In this document: one piece after another, positions 32,369-39,973 of the stretch
Layout of the letters: each line of letters starts with the position of its first letter
Position numbering within the stretch: the stretch's first letter is position 1
Notes under the pieces: generated by a model
What the model was told of the DNA's origin: nothing
Seen by the model: the letters and a program-made list of their open reading frames with translations, nothing else
The model's database searches: none
Made by a program: the position numbers and the translations under genes
NCBI GenBank assembly: GCA_025062325.1
Contig: JANXAL010000112.1
Span: 1-64,000, forward strand
Source of the DNA: Roseiflexus sp.
Lineage (GTDB): Bacteria; Chloroflexota; Chloroflexia; Chloroflexales; Roseiflexaceae
DNA: 64,000 nt
Direction: 5' to 3'

Positions 32369-33397
32369 TCAACCTGCAGCCTTTCCGCCTTCGCACCCTC
32401 GGGGCGCCGCTCTTTCCAGCAGTGTATCGAGTCGTCTCGCTGCCTGCAGCGTCTGCCAGGGTGGCGGCGGCGGCTCGAGCCAGGAGGCGAACGCATCATC
32501 GGGAACGGTGCGTCGCGCCTGGATGTGGCGTCGTTCCTGCACAAGCACGGGCCAGTCGCGCAGCGCTTCGATGCGTCCGGCAATCATTGCAAATTTGCGG
32601 GTGAGCGCCGCGTATGCCAGCGCCATCACATCATACGCCAGAATGTGGGGCAGGCAGGCGTGCAACACGCCAGCCGGAAAGCAGCGTAGAATAGCGCGCC
32701 AGCGGTTGCGCCCCAGTAACCGCTGCTTTAACGGCGACCCTTGCCTGCCGGTGGCGGAATAGACATGCCGTGCGCGGGCATTCGGCACGAGCAGACACGG
32801 CCATCCCCGCAACTGCGCACGCCATGCCAGATCGACATCTTCGAGATAGTTGAAGAAATCGGGCGCCATCAGCCCGACGTCATCGAGCATAGTTCGTCGG
32901 TAGAGCGCTAGCCCGCCGCTCGCCCCCATCACCGGTTGCGGCGTTGCTGGCAGCGCGTCCACATCGCGTCCCGTCCACCGATCAAGCGCCAGCCCGTCGC
33001 GGCGGGCAACGATGCCTGCGGAGGCAACCAGGTTTGGGCAGTGATCGAAGGTGAGCACCCCGGCAGCCGCACCGATCTGCGGGTTCTGCTGCATGGTTTC
33101 GACCAGTGCGGGCACACATCCCGGCTCAACGAACGCATCGTTGTTGAGCAGCAGCAGCAGTTCGCCGCGAGCCATTCGTAGCCCGACGTTGACGCCTCCG
33201 GCAAATCCCAGGTTCGACGGCAGCGCAACGAGGCGCACCACGCGCCACGTATGCGAAAGCCAATCCGCAGTGCCATCGGTCGAACCGTTATCAACCACGA
33301 TAATCTCATCGTCGGGCTGAAGTTGCGCTGCAACTGCGCATAGGCAGGGATCCAGGAAACGTCTGCCGTTCCATGTCACAATGATAACGGAGAGCAT
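32369..33397 (-). CDS. family 2 glycosyltransferase
   Basis: The 342-residue protein starts MLSVIIVTWNGRRFL, has the nucleotide-sugar pocket motif VVDNGSTDGTADWL and LLLLNNDAFVEPGC as the DxD-region equivalent, then MGASGGLALYRR and DFFNYLEDVDLAWRAQLRGW. These mark a GT-A fold enzyme of the rhamnosyltransferase-like type, acting on a surface polysaccharide or glycolipid. The substrate cannot be read from sequence. It stands alone. Confidence 0.88.
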   Translation of the reverse strand: MLSVIIVTWNGRRFLDPCLCAVAAQLQPDDEIIVVDNGSTDGTADWLSHTWRVVRLVALPSNLGFAGGVNVGLRMARGELLLLLNNDAFVEPGCVPALVETMQQNPQIGAAAGVLTFDHCPNLVASAGIVARRDGLALDRWTGRDVDALPATPQPVMGASGGLALYRRTMLDDVGLMAPDFFNYLEDVDLAWRAQLRGWPCLLVPNARARHVYSATGRQGSPLKQRLLGRNRWRAILRCFPAGVLHACLPHILAYDVMALAYAALTRKFAMIAGRIEALRDWPVLVQERRHIQARRTVPDDAFASWLEPPPPPWQTLQAARRLDTLLERAAPRGCEGGKAAG

Positions 33398-33479
33398 CGT
33401 AGATGGACTATGCAACAAAACCGCTCACTCTGGCGTACAACGGTGTAGATGGAACACGGCAAGAGCAAGGAGTGAAACC

Positions 33480-33923
33480 ATGAACTTCGCGCATAACACC
33501 CGTCGCTCAGCAGCAATCGGAGCTAGTTTGATCATCCTAGGTTTCATCTGGTGGCTAAACCTGTGGTGGCTGCTGTTGCCAGGGGCGCTGATTGCTGGCG
33601 GCGTGGCGGCATATATCCAGCGGCGTGCGATGCGCGTGTCCGAAGCCGTGCAGATCGGGCTATGGGGCGTCGGCCTGGGATTGCTCCTGCTGATTGATTT
33701 CTTGTTCCCTGGTGTGTTGTTCCTTGCGGGCATCAGTATTCTAGCGCGCGGACGTGAGAGGGAGATCGACGCCCAGGTACAGCGCTTTGTCAGCAGTTTG
33801 CATCGTCTACGCTCAACCCCACGCTCGCCGGAGACAACCAGCGTACCAATCACTGTCCATTCTGGTGATGCGCCGCATCCCTCGAGGGATTGTCCGACCA
33901 CCAGTGAAACAACGCAACTGTGA
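33480..33923 (+). CDS. small membrane protein of unknown function
   Basis: The 147-residue protein from the ATG at 33480 (AAGGAG 10 nt upstream) has three or four hydrophobic segments in residues 10-90, including SLIILGFIWWLNLWWLLLPG and a GLGLLLLIDFLFPGVLFLAG helix. A soluble tail with Ser/Thr/Pro-rich sequence follows. The layout recalls small bacterial proteins with LiaF-like membrane segments, but this is not secure. It is divergent from the glycosyltransferase and ends at a strong hairpin. Confidence 0.6.
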   Translation: MNFAHNTRRSAAIGASLIILGFIWWLNLWWLLLPGALIAGGVAAYIQRRAMRVSEAVQIGLWGVGLGLLLLIDFLFPGVLFLAGISILARGREREIDAQVQRFVSSLHRLRSTPRSPETTSVPITVHSGDAPHPSRDCPTTSETTQL

Positions 33924-33950
33924 GGGTAGCTCTATTATCTTGCAATGCAA

Positions 33951-33977
33951 ACGACCCTGGGACCGTCCCAGGGTCGT
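33951..33977. terminator. bidirectional terminator hairpin
   Basis: ACGACCCTGGGA and TCCCAGGGTCGT form a perfect 12-bp stem with a 3-nt loop between two convergent genes (stops at 33923 and 33985). It can serve both transcripts. Confidence 0.8.
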
Positions 33978-33984
33978 CTGCTGT

Positions 33985-34425
33985 CTACGGCGTATCTCCT
34001 GTTGTCAACGCCTGAATCCAGGCGCGCCAGTTGAGTTGCGGCGTCGGCGCAGGGAGTGCGACAGGGGTTGGCGTTGCCTTACTTGCTGGACGATCCTCGA
34101 ACGTCGGAAGCAGCACCGTATCGCCTTCGGCGGCCAGCCCGAGTTGTTCGCGCGCAATCTGCTCGGCATAGGCAGGCGACTCGGCGTATTCCACCTGATC
34201 GAGCAGCGCGCGGTTCGTCGCCTCAATCCGCGCATTTTCCGCAACCAGTGTAGCGCGACGTTGCTCCAGTTGCGCGCCGGTCATAATCTGACCGACGAAA
34301 CTCGCCATCATCCAGAGCGACAACACTACCATGACCAGCGTGAGAGCATGCGTCCCGGCACGTCCGAGACGTAAACGTTCACGAAACGTACGGCTATGAG
34401 CAGGTTGATGCCGGGAACGGGGCAT
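33985..34425 (-). CDS. FtsB/DivIC-like septum formation initiator
   Basis: The 146-residue protein has a basic cytoplasmic N-terminus, a single membrane segment near 28-48, and a coiled coil (QLEQRRATLVAENARIEATN). The AYAEQIAREQLGLAAEGDT block is typical of the DivIC/FtsB family. A Pro-rich tail follows. FtsB proteins pair with FtsL and FtsQ to activate the FtsW/FtsI septal synthase; FtsL-, FtsQ-, FtsW- and FtsI-type genes are in the dcw cluster further right. Confidence 0.85.
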   Translation of the reverse strand: MPRSRHQPAHSRTFRERLRLGRAGTHALTLVMVVLSLWMMASFVGQIMTGAQLEQRRATLVAENARIEATNRALLDQVEYAESPAYAEQIAREQLGLAAEGDTVLLPTFEDRPASKATPTPVALPAPTPQLNWRAWIQALTTGDTP

Positions 34426-34746
34426 GCTCTAACTCCCGATGATAGCGGAAATGTGCATCGAACGAGTCGAATGAACGACTAAACTTGCGTCTGACCGTCA
34501 GACGCATCAGAAACAAATGGCGTCCGGCAATCATAACAAGCCACTGGCGCTGCGCTTCACTCGAGGCTGATACTTCGTCCATCCCCTCTCACGGAGTTCG
34601 GATGGGACGCACCTTCTACGTCCCGTCGCCTTCCAGGGTAGAGCTTTTAGGACGTGGGTCAGAAAAATCGAACCTCTGACCCCTCTACCCCAGGAGTCGC
34701 TGGCACGCCTCGCAATCACTGCGATGCGCAGTTCCTGAACAGGCCC
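34426..34746. other. gap with two inverted-repeat structures
   Basis: No gene is visible. TGCGTCTGA / TCAGACGCA forms a 9-bp hairpin at 34486-34506. A larger structure at 34636-34690 pairs GGGTAGAG with CTCTACCC and GGGTCAGA with TCTGACCC, giving a 16-bp stem with a 12-nt bulge. It lies about 55 bp past the bactofilin stop and may terminate that transcript. Confidence 0.6.
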
Positions 34747-35166
34747 TCAATCACGACGGTCGGAGCGTGGCGCTTCGAGGAGCAACGGCTCTTCGATGTT
34801 CGTAGTCATCGAACTCTGACCACGGAACAACCCGCCTGGCTCGATATGCAGCGCAGATGTGGTAATATCACCCCAGACCTTGCCCGTTGGGGAAATTTCA
34901 AGTTGCTCGATAGCGGTAATTTCGCCCTTCACGGCGCCAGAGACGTGGACATTTTGCGCCTTAATCGTTGCAATCACCTGGCCAGTTTCGCCGATGATCA
35001 GATTCCCCAGAATCTCGATGTCGCCCTCGACTCTGCCGTCGATCCGAATATTGCCATCAGATTTGAGGGTGCCGACGAAGCTAGTGTTGGCGCCGATCAC
35101 CGTCTCGGGCTTGCCATTGAGCGCGGGCGTGGAAATTGTCTGAGACTGCTTTCTGTTGCCGAACAT
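34747..35166 (-). CDS. bactofilin-type polymer-forming protein
   Basis: The 139-residue protein starts MFGNRKQSQTIST and has the short, regularly spaced hydrophobic strands of a right-handed beta-helix (ANTSFVGTLKSDGNIRIDGR, VEGDIEILGNLIIGETGQV, VHVSGAVKGEITAIEQLEIS). This is the DUF583/bactofilin domain, which self-assembles into non-polar filaments used in shape and localisation. AGAGGAGGAG lies 4 nt before the ATG at 35166, making this start strong. The frame stays open upstream to a TTG at 35304, adding a membrane segment. Confidence 0.9.
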   Translation of the reverse strand: MFGNRKQSQTISTPALNGKPETVIGANTSFVGTLKSDGNIRIDGRVEGDIEILGNLIIGETGQVIATIKAQNVHVSGAVKGEITAIEQLEISPTGKVWGDITTSALHIEPGGLFRGQSSMTTNIEEPLLLEAPRSDRRD

Positions 35167-35440
35167 CGCTCCTCCTCTGTTGGCGGTGCTGCTCACGCGA
35201 TCCGGTCGGTTGCGATCTCGTGCACGACCGACTGCTACAACCGCCAGAATGATCGCCACAACGGCGACTGCGGCAATTATATAAGACGTTTGACCTTCGA
35301 TCAACTTTTTTGCCAGAGCGGGAAGCCCCGCTCCCTCCCATGCCTGTTCACGCTTCTGCTAGAAGCGCAAGCGTCTCACCGGAGAGTGACGAGTGATGAG
35401 TGACGAGTGACCAGCGCCCGCCCATTGTCGTGCACGCTGC

Positions 35441-35603
35441 TCTCAGGTTCGCGGGCGTCTTGCCCACAAGGATATTTGTCCCGTTTTCCCTCATCCCCCC
35501 TGCCCCCTTCTCCCACCAGGGGAGAAGGGGGAGTTAAGGCATCCTGACACTCAAGACGTGCGATGCAACGTAAGGGCTTGCCAAAAAATCTACACTTGTA
35601 AGC
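35441..35603 (+). repeat. dispersed 175-bp intergenic element, copy D
   Basis: The core CCCCCTTCTCCCACC with GGGGAGAAGGGGGAG is well kept. The right part has GCATCCTGACACTCAAGACG, TGCGATGCAACGTAAGGGC and ATCTACACTTGTAAGC. The left end is diverged. Confidence 0.8.
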
Positions 35604-35762
35604 TCTCCCACCTCCTATGCCCCCTGCACGCGGGGGGTTAGATACGTAACAAGAGCAATGTAGCGTGTCATGTCCCCGCGCCCCATGCATGCGGGAGGTT
35701 AGAGCACAGGCGGCGACGGGGCGGGATCGTGAGGGGCTGCGCCCCCCGTACAGAGGACTCAG

Positions 35763-35841
35763 AGGGAGAAGGGAGTCTGCACGTCCTGACGCTCAAAACG
35801 AGCAATGCAACACCAGGGCGAAAGATCTACACTTGTGAGTT
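35763..35841 (+). repeat. dispersed element, right-half fragment (copy E)
   Basis: Only the right half is present: GGGAGAAGGGAGTCTGCACG, TCCTGACGCTCAAAACGAGC, AATGCAACACCAGGGCG, then the end ATCTACACTTGTGAG. A full copy begins about 18 bp later. Confidence 0.75.
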
Positions 35842-35858
35842 GCCCCTTCTCCCGCCAT

Positions 35859-36029
35859 CTCAAGGGCAGAGTTTTCCAGGCGCGAAGTGTATTTTCGGCG
35901 TTCCAGCGCCGTTTTTCTCCCTCACTCCCTGCCCCTCTCCCGCACTATGGCAGAGGGGAGTGTTCAGGCATCCTGATGTCTGCAACAGACGACGCCATGG
36001 CCTGCCAGAACCTCTACCCTTGTGAACCT
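35859..36029 (+). repeat. dispersed 175-bp element, copy F, overlapping trmD
   Basis: It starts CTCAAGGGCAGAGTTTTCC, has a diverged core CCCCTCTCCCGC with GCAGAGGGGAG, and ends CTCTACCCTTGTGAACC. The last 16 bases overlap the trmD 3' end and encode, on the other strand, the final residues GSQG and the TAG stop. Confidence 0.75.
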
Positions 36030-36799
36030 CCGTTCTCTGGATTGTTCGGATCACGCCACCCTAATGTGCGCAGATATGCGCGGTCTGCATCGGTCAGAAC
36101 GGCGCGCGCCAGCAGATCGGGACGGCGCTCAAATGTCCGGCGCAGTCGTTCGCGTCGCCGCCACCGCGCCACCTCGCCGTGATGACCAGAGATGAGCACC
36201 GGCGGCACCGCCCGCCCTTCCCACACGGCGGGACGGGTGTACTGCGGATATTCCAGCAACCCGTCGCTGAACGACTCCTCGGCGGCGGACTCGGCGTCGA
36301 TCACACCAGGAACCAGGCGCGCCACTGCATCGATGACAACCATCGCTGCCAGTTCGCCGCCGGTCAACACATAGTCGCCGATTGACAGCTCGCGGTCGAT
36401 CAACGCCTCACGCACCCGCTCATCCACCCCCTCGTACCGTCCGCAGACCAGCACCAGGCGCGGATAGGTCGCAAGCTCGGCGGCAATGCGCTGCGTAAAT
36501 GGCTCGCCGTCGGGCGTCATCAGAATGACCGGCGGTTTGGGCGCGGGTTCTCCAGCGTCGCCGTCGGTCATCGCCAGCACTGCACGAATGCAGGCGGCAA
36601 GCGGTTCGGGCTTCATCACCATGCCCGCGCCGCCGCCGTAGGGCGCGTCGTCCGTCGTGCGGTGACGGTCGGTGGCGTAGGCGCGAATGTCGTGGAGCAC
36701 GACCGAAATGCGCCCGGCCTGAATCGCCCGCTTGAGAATGCTCTCACTCAGCGGACCCGTGAACATTCCTGGAAACAGCGTCAGCACGTCGAACCGCAT
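36014..36799 (-). CDS. trmD: tRNA (guanine-N1)-methyltransferase TrmD
   Basis: The 261-residue SPOUT enzyme begins [13 protein letters not shown]. It has the trefoil-knot signatures [14 protein letters not shown] and [19 protein letters not shown], and [14 protein letters not shown]-type sequence ([16 protein letters not shown]). It makes m1G37 in tRNAs, preventing +1 frameshifts. It is not beside rimM or rplS here. The C-terminal four residues and stop lie in a repeat element. A small inverted repeat, GTGACA/TGTCAC (36844-36859), lies about 45 bp upstream of the start. Confidence 0.95.
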   Translation of the reverse strand: MRFDVLTLFPGMFTGPLSESILKRAIQAGRISVVLHDIRAYATDRHRTTDDAPYGGGAGMVMKPEPLAACIRAVLAMTDGDAGEPAPKPPVILMTPDGEPFTQRIAAELATYPRLVLVCGRYEGVDERVREALIDRELSIGDYVLTGGELAAMVVIDAVARLVPGVIDAESAAEESFSDGLLEYPQYTRPAVWEGRAVPPVLISGHHGEVARWRRRERLRRTFERRPDLLARAVLTDADRAYLRTLGWRDPNNPENGGSQG

Positions 36800-36889
36800 G
36801 GCTGCATTGTAGCACAGAGCAGGCGCACTGGCGCGCCAGCGAGGTGACAAAAGTGTCACAGGCTCGGGCGTTGGGGGTCAGGCGGTGTT

Positions 36890-36966
36890 CTTTACCACGA
36901 AGACACAAAGACACGAAAGAGAAAAAAACCATTAGTTCCTTCGCAGCTTCGTGGCTTTGCGGTTGA
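36890..36966. repeat. CACGAAGACACAAAG repeat, left flank of the GxxExxY gene
   Basis: ACCACGAAGACACAAAGACA with CACGAAAGAGA reads toward the gene, followed by CCTTCGCAGCTTCGTGGCTT. Complementary words occur on the other side of the gene at 37378-37466. A weaker remnant (GACACGAAGACCCAAAGACG) lies near 26449 in the nuoE-nuoD gap. Confidence 0.7.
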
Positions 36967-36982
36967 TTTCGGTAGTTCATCA

Positions 36983-37375
36983 TCACAGCGCAATTCGAGT
37001 GATCCCCCTCTTGATCAGCGGTGCATTGAAATTGATCAGGAAGCCGAGACGCTTTCCGGTAAGCTTGAGTTGGGTCAGGATGTGCGCTGTGTACACAGGG
37101 TGCATGATCTCCACGGCCTTTAGCTCACAAGCGACTCGCTCCTCCACCAGCACATCCAGACGTAACCCCTCGGCGAACCGAATGCCATCGTAGAAGACGG
37201 GCACGACCACCTGACGGCGAAAGGACACTTCTCGCTTGTGCAGCTCGTGGCAGAAACAAACTTCATACACACTTTCCGGCAAACCAGGACCTAGATTCTT
37301 ATGCACAGCAAAAGTAGAGTCCACAATCAGGCTGGCAATACGCTCATCTTTTTCAGAAATGGAAGGATGTTTCAT
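36983..37375 (-). CDS. GxxExxY-family protein
   Basis: The 130-residue protein has the defining motif GPGLPESVYEVC at about 29-40, and the PD-(D/E)xK-like residues LRLDVLVEERVACELKA at about 72-88. The C-terminal HPVYTAHILTQLKLTGKRLG and FLINFNAPLIKRGI blocks are typical. It is probably a nuclease-fold protein of unknown function, a family often found as isolated, mobile-looking genes. It is flanked by inverted CACGAAG-type repeats. Confidence 0.85.
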   Translation of the reverse strand: MKHPSISEKDERIASLIVDSTFAVHKNLGPGLPESVYEVCFCHELHKREVSFRRQVVVPVFYDGIRFAEGLRLDVLVEERVACELKAVEIMHPVYTAHILTQLKLTGKRLGFLINFNAPLIKRGITRIAL

Positions 37376-37377
37376 TT

Positions 37378-37466
37378 CTCCTTCGCGCCTTCGTGCCTTC
37401 GTGGTTGCTCATGCGCCACGAAGGCGCCAAGCCACCAAGACGACCCTTTGTATCTTGGTGGTTACA
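37378..37466. repeat. CTTCGTG repeat, right flank of the GxxExxY gene
   Basis: CTCCTTCGCGCCTTCGTGCC and TTCGTGGTTGC are followed by GCCACGAAGGCGCCAAGCC, ACCAAGACG and TATCTTGGTGGTTAC. The words are the complements of those on the left flank, so the gene is bracketed by inverted repeats. Confidence 0.7.
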
Positions 37467-37613
37467 CTAGGGTCGCCTCCGCCATCCGCTCCCTTCGTTT
37501 CTGCGTTACACTACACGAGACAAGCATCGCAGGCGTATTCGGCGGAGGCAGGTCCGAGATCTGCTCCTCCTAGGAATGCATAACACGCACGACAGGCATG
37601 GGAGGCGCATTCC

Positions 37614-38081
37614 ATGGCAGAACAACGGCTCAAGGTCGGCGATCCGGCGCCGGATTTTGCAGCAACCACCGACACTGGAGACACAATCCGGCTCTCTGAT
37701 TTTCGCGGCAAACGGGTGATTCTTTACTTTTATCCCAAGGACGACACATCCGGCTGCACAACGCAGGCATGCGGCTTTCGCAACGCTTATTCGCAGATCG
37801 AGGAGAAGAACGCCGTGGTGCTCGGCGTCAGCCCGGATGGGGTCAAATCGCACCAGAAGTTCAAAACCAAGCACAATTTGCCGTTCACGCTGCTCGTCGA
37901 TGAGGATCACGCCATCGCCGAGGCATACGGCGTCTGGGTCGAGAAGTCGATGTACGGTAAGAAGTATTGGGGCATTGAGCGCAGCCACTTCGTCATCGAT
38001 GAAAACGGCATCATTGTCGAGGCGGCAGTGAAGGTCAAGCCCGAAGAAAGCGTCAAGCGCGCCGTCGCAGCGCTTGGCTAG
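37614..38081 (+). CDS. bcp: thiol peroxidase, peroxiredoxin (Bcp/PrxQ type)
   Basis: The 155-residue peroxiredoxin has the block YFYPKDDTSGCTTQACGFRN with peroxidatic C48 and resolving C53, the five-residue spacing of the PrxQ type. It reduces hydroperoxides using thioredoxin in the cytoplasm. Its TAG stop shares bases with the stop of the convergent Uma2 gene (CTAG at 38078-38081). Upstream, two similar phrases ending GGCGTATTCGG and GGCGCATTCC (about 37518-37541 and 37590-37614) form a degenerate direct repeat of unknown meaning. Confidence 0.94.
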   Translation: MAEQRLKVGDPAPDFAATTDTGDTIRLSDFRGKRVILYFYPKDDTSGCTTQACGFRNAYSQIEEKNAVVLGVSPDGVKSHQKFKTKHNLPFTLLVDEDHAIAEAYGVWVEKSMYGKKYWGIERSHFVIDENGIIVEAAVKVKPEESVKRAVAALG

Positions 38082-38689
38082 ATCGTCGTATCCGGCGCTC
38101 CGGCGAACAGATCAGCGACGCGGAACGTGATGTCGGGCAGGCAGGCGAATGCGACCTGCTCCGTCGCCTCAGCGACCAGCGGCGCGGCGTAGCGACCCGG
38201 CGCTTCGAGCAGGTAGCGCCGCACCTGGCGCGCCTCCGGGTCCACAATCGCATACTCAGGAACGCCTGCCGCTGCATACGCCGCCAGTTTCACCCGTTCG
38301 TCGTAGGCGCGCGTCCCCGGCGACAGCACTTCGACGATCAGGTCGGGCACGCCGTAGATCCGCCCGTTGCGGATGATCTCTGCGCGTTCGGCGCGAATGA
38401 AGATCAGGTCCGGCTGCACGGGATCGCAGCCCGGCATAATCACGCCAATTGGTGCGATGAAGACATAGCCATGACCGCGCTCCTTTACCGGCAACCCGAC
38501 GAACTGGATCAGCGAGAAGATAATCCACTGATGGAAACTGTGCGGCGCAGTCGTCATGTAGAGCACTCCGTCGATAATCTCGTAGCGGTTGCCATCGTCG
38601 GGGAGCGCCTCCCAATCCGCCAGCGTCCACCGTCCCTGGAGCGGACCGGCCACGGCAGGCGAGTCGGTTTTGAGCACGAGCGCGGTCAT
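38078..38689 (-). CDS. Uma2-family (DUF820) PD-(D/E)xK protein
   Basis: The 203-residue protein starts MTALVLKTD with GGAAGGAGGGG upstream. It has the family order RYEIIDGVLYM, HQWIIFSLI, PDLIFIRAE, PDLIVEVLSPGTRAYDERVK and GVPEYAIVD, with the D/E/K residues of a restriction-endonuclease fold. The biological role of these multicopy genes is unknown. It follows the formamidase gene by 23 nt on the same strand. Confidence 0.88.
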   Translation of the reverse strand: MTALVLKTDSPAVAGPLQGRWTLADWEALPDDGNRYEIIDGVLYMTTAPHSFHQWIIFSLIQFVGLPVKERGHGYVFIAPIGVIMPGCDPVQPDLIFIRAERAEIIRNGRIYGVPDLIVEVLSPGTRAYDERVKLAAYAAAGVPEYAIVDPEARQVRRYLLEAPGRYAAPLVAEATEQVAFACLPDITFRVADLFAGAPDTTI

Positions 38690-38712
38690 AGCCCCTCCTT
38701 CCTTCCCGCCAA

Positions 38713-39651
38713 TCAGCGGAACACGCTCAACGCCATGTAGAACGAGACGCACCAGTTGGGCGCGTCCACAATCTGACTGATACGCAGATCGCCTGCCAGA
38801 CTGCACAGGATGTAGGCGTCTTCGCGGCTCAATCCCTTCTCGCGCCCTAGCCAGGCGATCATGTCGCGTACCGCATTCTGCGCGTTCGTCATCAGGTCGG
38901 GTCCAATTGCCGTCGTCACGAAATATCCCTTCGCATCATACGCAGGCTGGATCGGTCCTGGCGGCGTGAAGAACTGGTAGCTCCAGGGACGCAAGCTCCG
39001 CCCTTTGATGACGTTGAAGCGCAGGCTGAACTGCATCGGGCATTCGATGCCGGTGACGCACACTTCGCCATCCCCCTGCGCCGCGTGGCAGTCGCCCGCC
39101 GAGAAGAGCGCTCCTGGTACAAAGACCGGCAGGTACAGTTTTGCGCCGACGTTCAGGTGGCGCGTGTCGATGTTGCCGCCCGCCTTGCCGCACGGCAGCA
39201 CATCGAACGCGCCCGGTTCATCGAGCGCAACCCCCATCGTGCCGCAGAACGGCTGGATCGGGATGTGAATATCGTCGCGCAGCGGCGCAGTGACGCCATT
39301 GCTCAGGTCGAAGTGGCGAATATACGGCTCGGTAAAATCGTTCGCTAGCAGCCCCAGGCCAGGGATGATGCCCGTCCATCCCCAATCGAGCGGCTGCAGG
39401 CGCAGGATCTCGACTTCGAGAATATCGCCGGGTTCGGCGCCCTTGACGAAGATCGGTCCCGCCAGCGGATATAGCTGGTCAAAATCGAGGTTCATCAGCA
39501 CTGATGCATCACAGCCAGGGGTCACCTGATTGTTCGTCACCTCGGCGGTTTCGCAGTGCACAATGTCGCCCGGCTCGATCTCGATGGCTGGCGGCAGGCT
39601 GTTGTCCCATTTGTGATGGATCTGGTCGGGGCGGAGCGTGTGTTCTGCCAT
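38713..39651 (-). CDS. acetamidase/formamidase family protein
   Basis: The 312-residue protein opens MAEHTLRPDQIHHKWDNSLP and contains VHCETAEVTNNQV, LYPLAGPIFVKGAEPGDILE, MGVALDEPG and DCHAAQGDGEVC, all typical of the FmdA/AmdA family. Members hydrolyse formamide or acetamide to ammonia and the acid. The DCHAAQGDGE block supplies likely metal-binding residues. No amide permease is adjacent. Confidence 0.9.
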   Translation of the reverse strand: MAEHTLRPDQIHHKWDNSLPPAIEIEPGDIVHCETAEVTNNQVTPGCDASVLMNLDFDQLYPLAGPIFVKGAEPGDILEVEILRLQPLDWGWTGIIPGLGLLANDFTEPYIRHFDLSNGVTAPLRDDIHIPIQPFCGTMGVALDEPGAFDVLPCGKAGGNIDTRHLNVGAKLYLPVFVPGALFSAGDCHAAQGDGEVCVTGIECPMQFSLRFNVIKGRSLRPWSYQFFTPPGPIQPAYDAKGYFVTTAIGPDLMTNAQNAVRDMIAWLGREKGLSREDAYILCSLAGDLRISQIVDAPNWCVSFYMALSVFR

Positions 39652-39973
39652 GGAAGCGTCCTCCTGCGTACTGGTCTGGCGGATTGTGGGACTTCCATTA
39701 TACTATCAGTCGCCGTGTCCCACTGGCGCACGGCGTCTCTCGGAGCGCAGTCGTGAACTCCGACTCCCAGGGCATGGGAGCACACGGATTCGCACGGATC
39801 GAGACGAATGTACACGGATTGATCGCTTTTCATTGCAAAATCCGTGAGAATCCGTCGCATCCGCGCAAATCCGTGTCCCATTATGCCAGATCGCACCCGG
39901 AACGCGAAACGCGACGGGCTGGCGCTCGTCACTCATCACCCGTCACCCGTCACTCAAACACAAGGAACCGACC
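39652..39973. repeat. gap with palindromic element copy 2 and TCACTCA array
   Basis: No gene is visible. The CACGGATT-type element occupies 39779-39883, with ACACGGATTCGCACGGATCG in the first half facing AATCCGTGAGAATCCGTCGC and AAATCCGTGTCCC. A TCACTCA-type array (CTCGTCACTCATCACCCGTC, ACCCGTCACTC) follows at 39925-39956, just upstream of the FAD gene. Confidence 0.75.

Larger units (their letters stand above)
35305..36013. repeat. repeat block between bactofilin and trmD
   Basis: No gene is visible in about 700 bp. In order it holds a TCACTCA-type array (35384-35412, complement orientation), a full 175-bp element (35441-35603), and CCCCTGCACGCGGGGG-type and CCCATGCATGCGGGAGG words. A right-half fragment of the element follows (35763-35841), then another full copy (35859-36029) that reaches into trmD. 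Confidence 0.85.
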
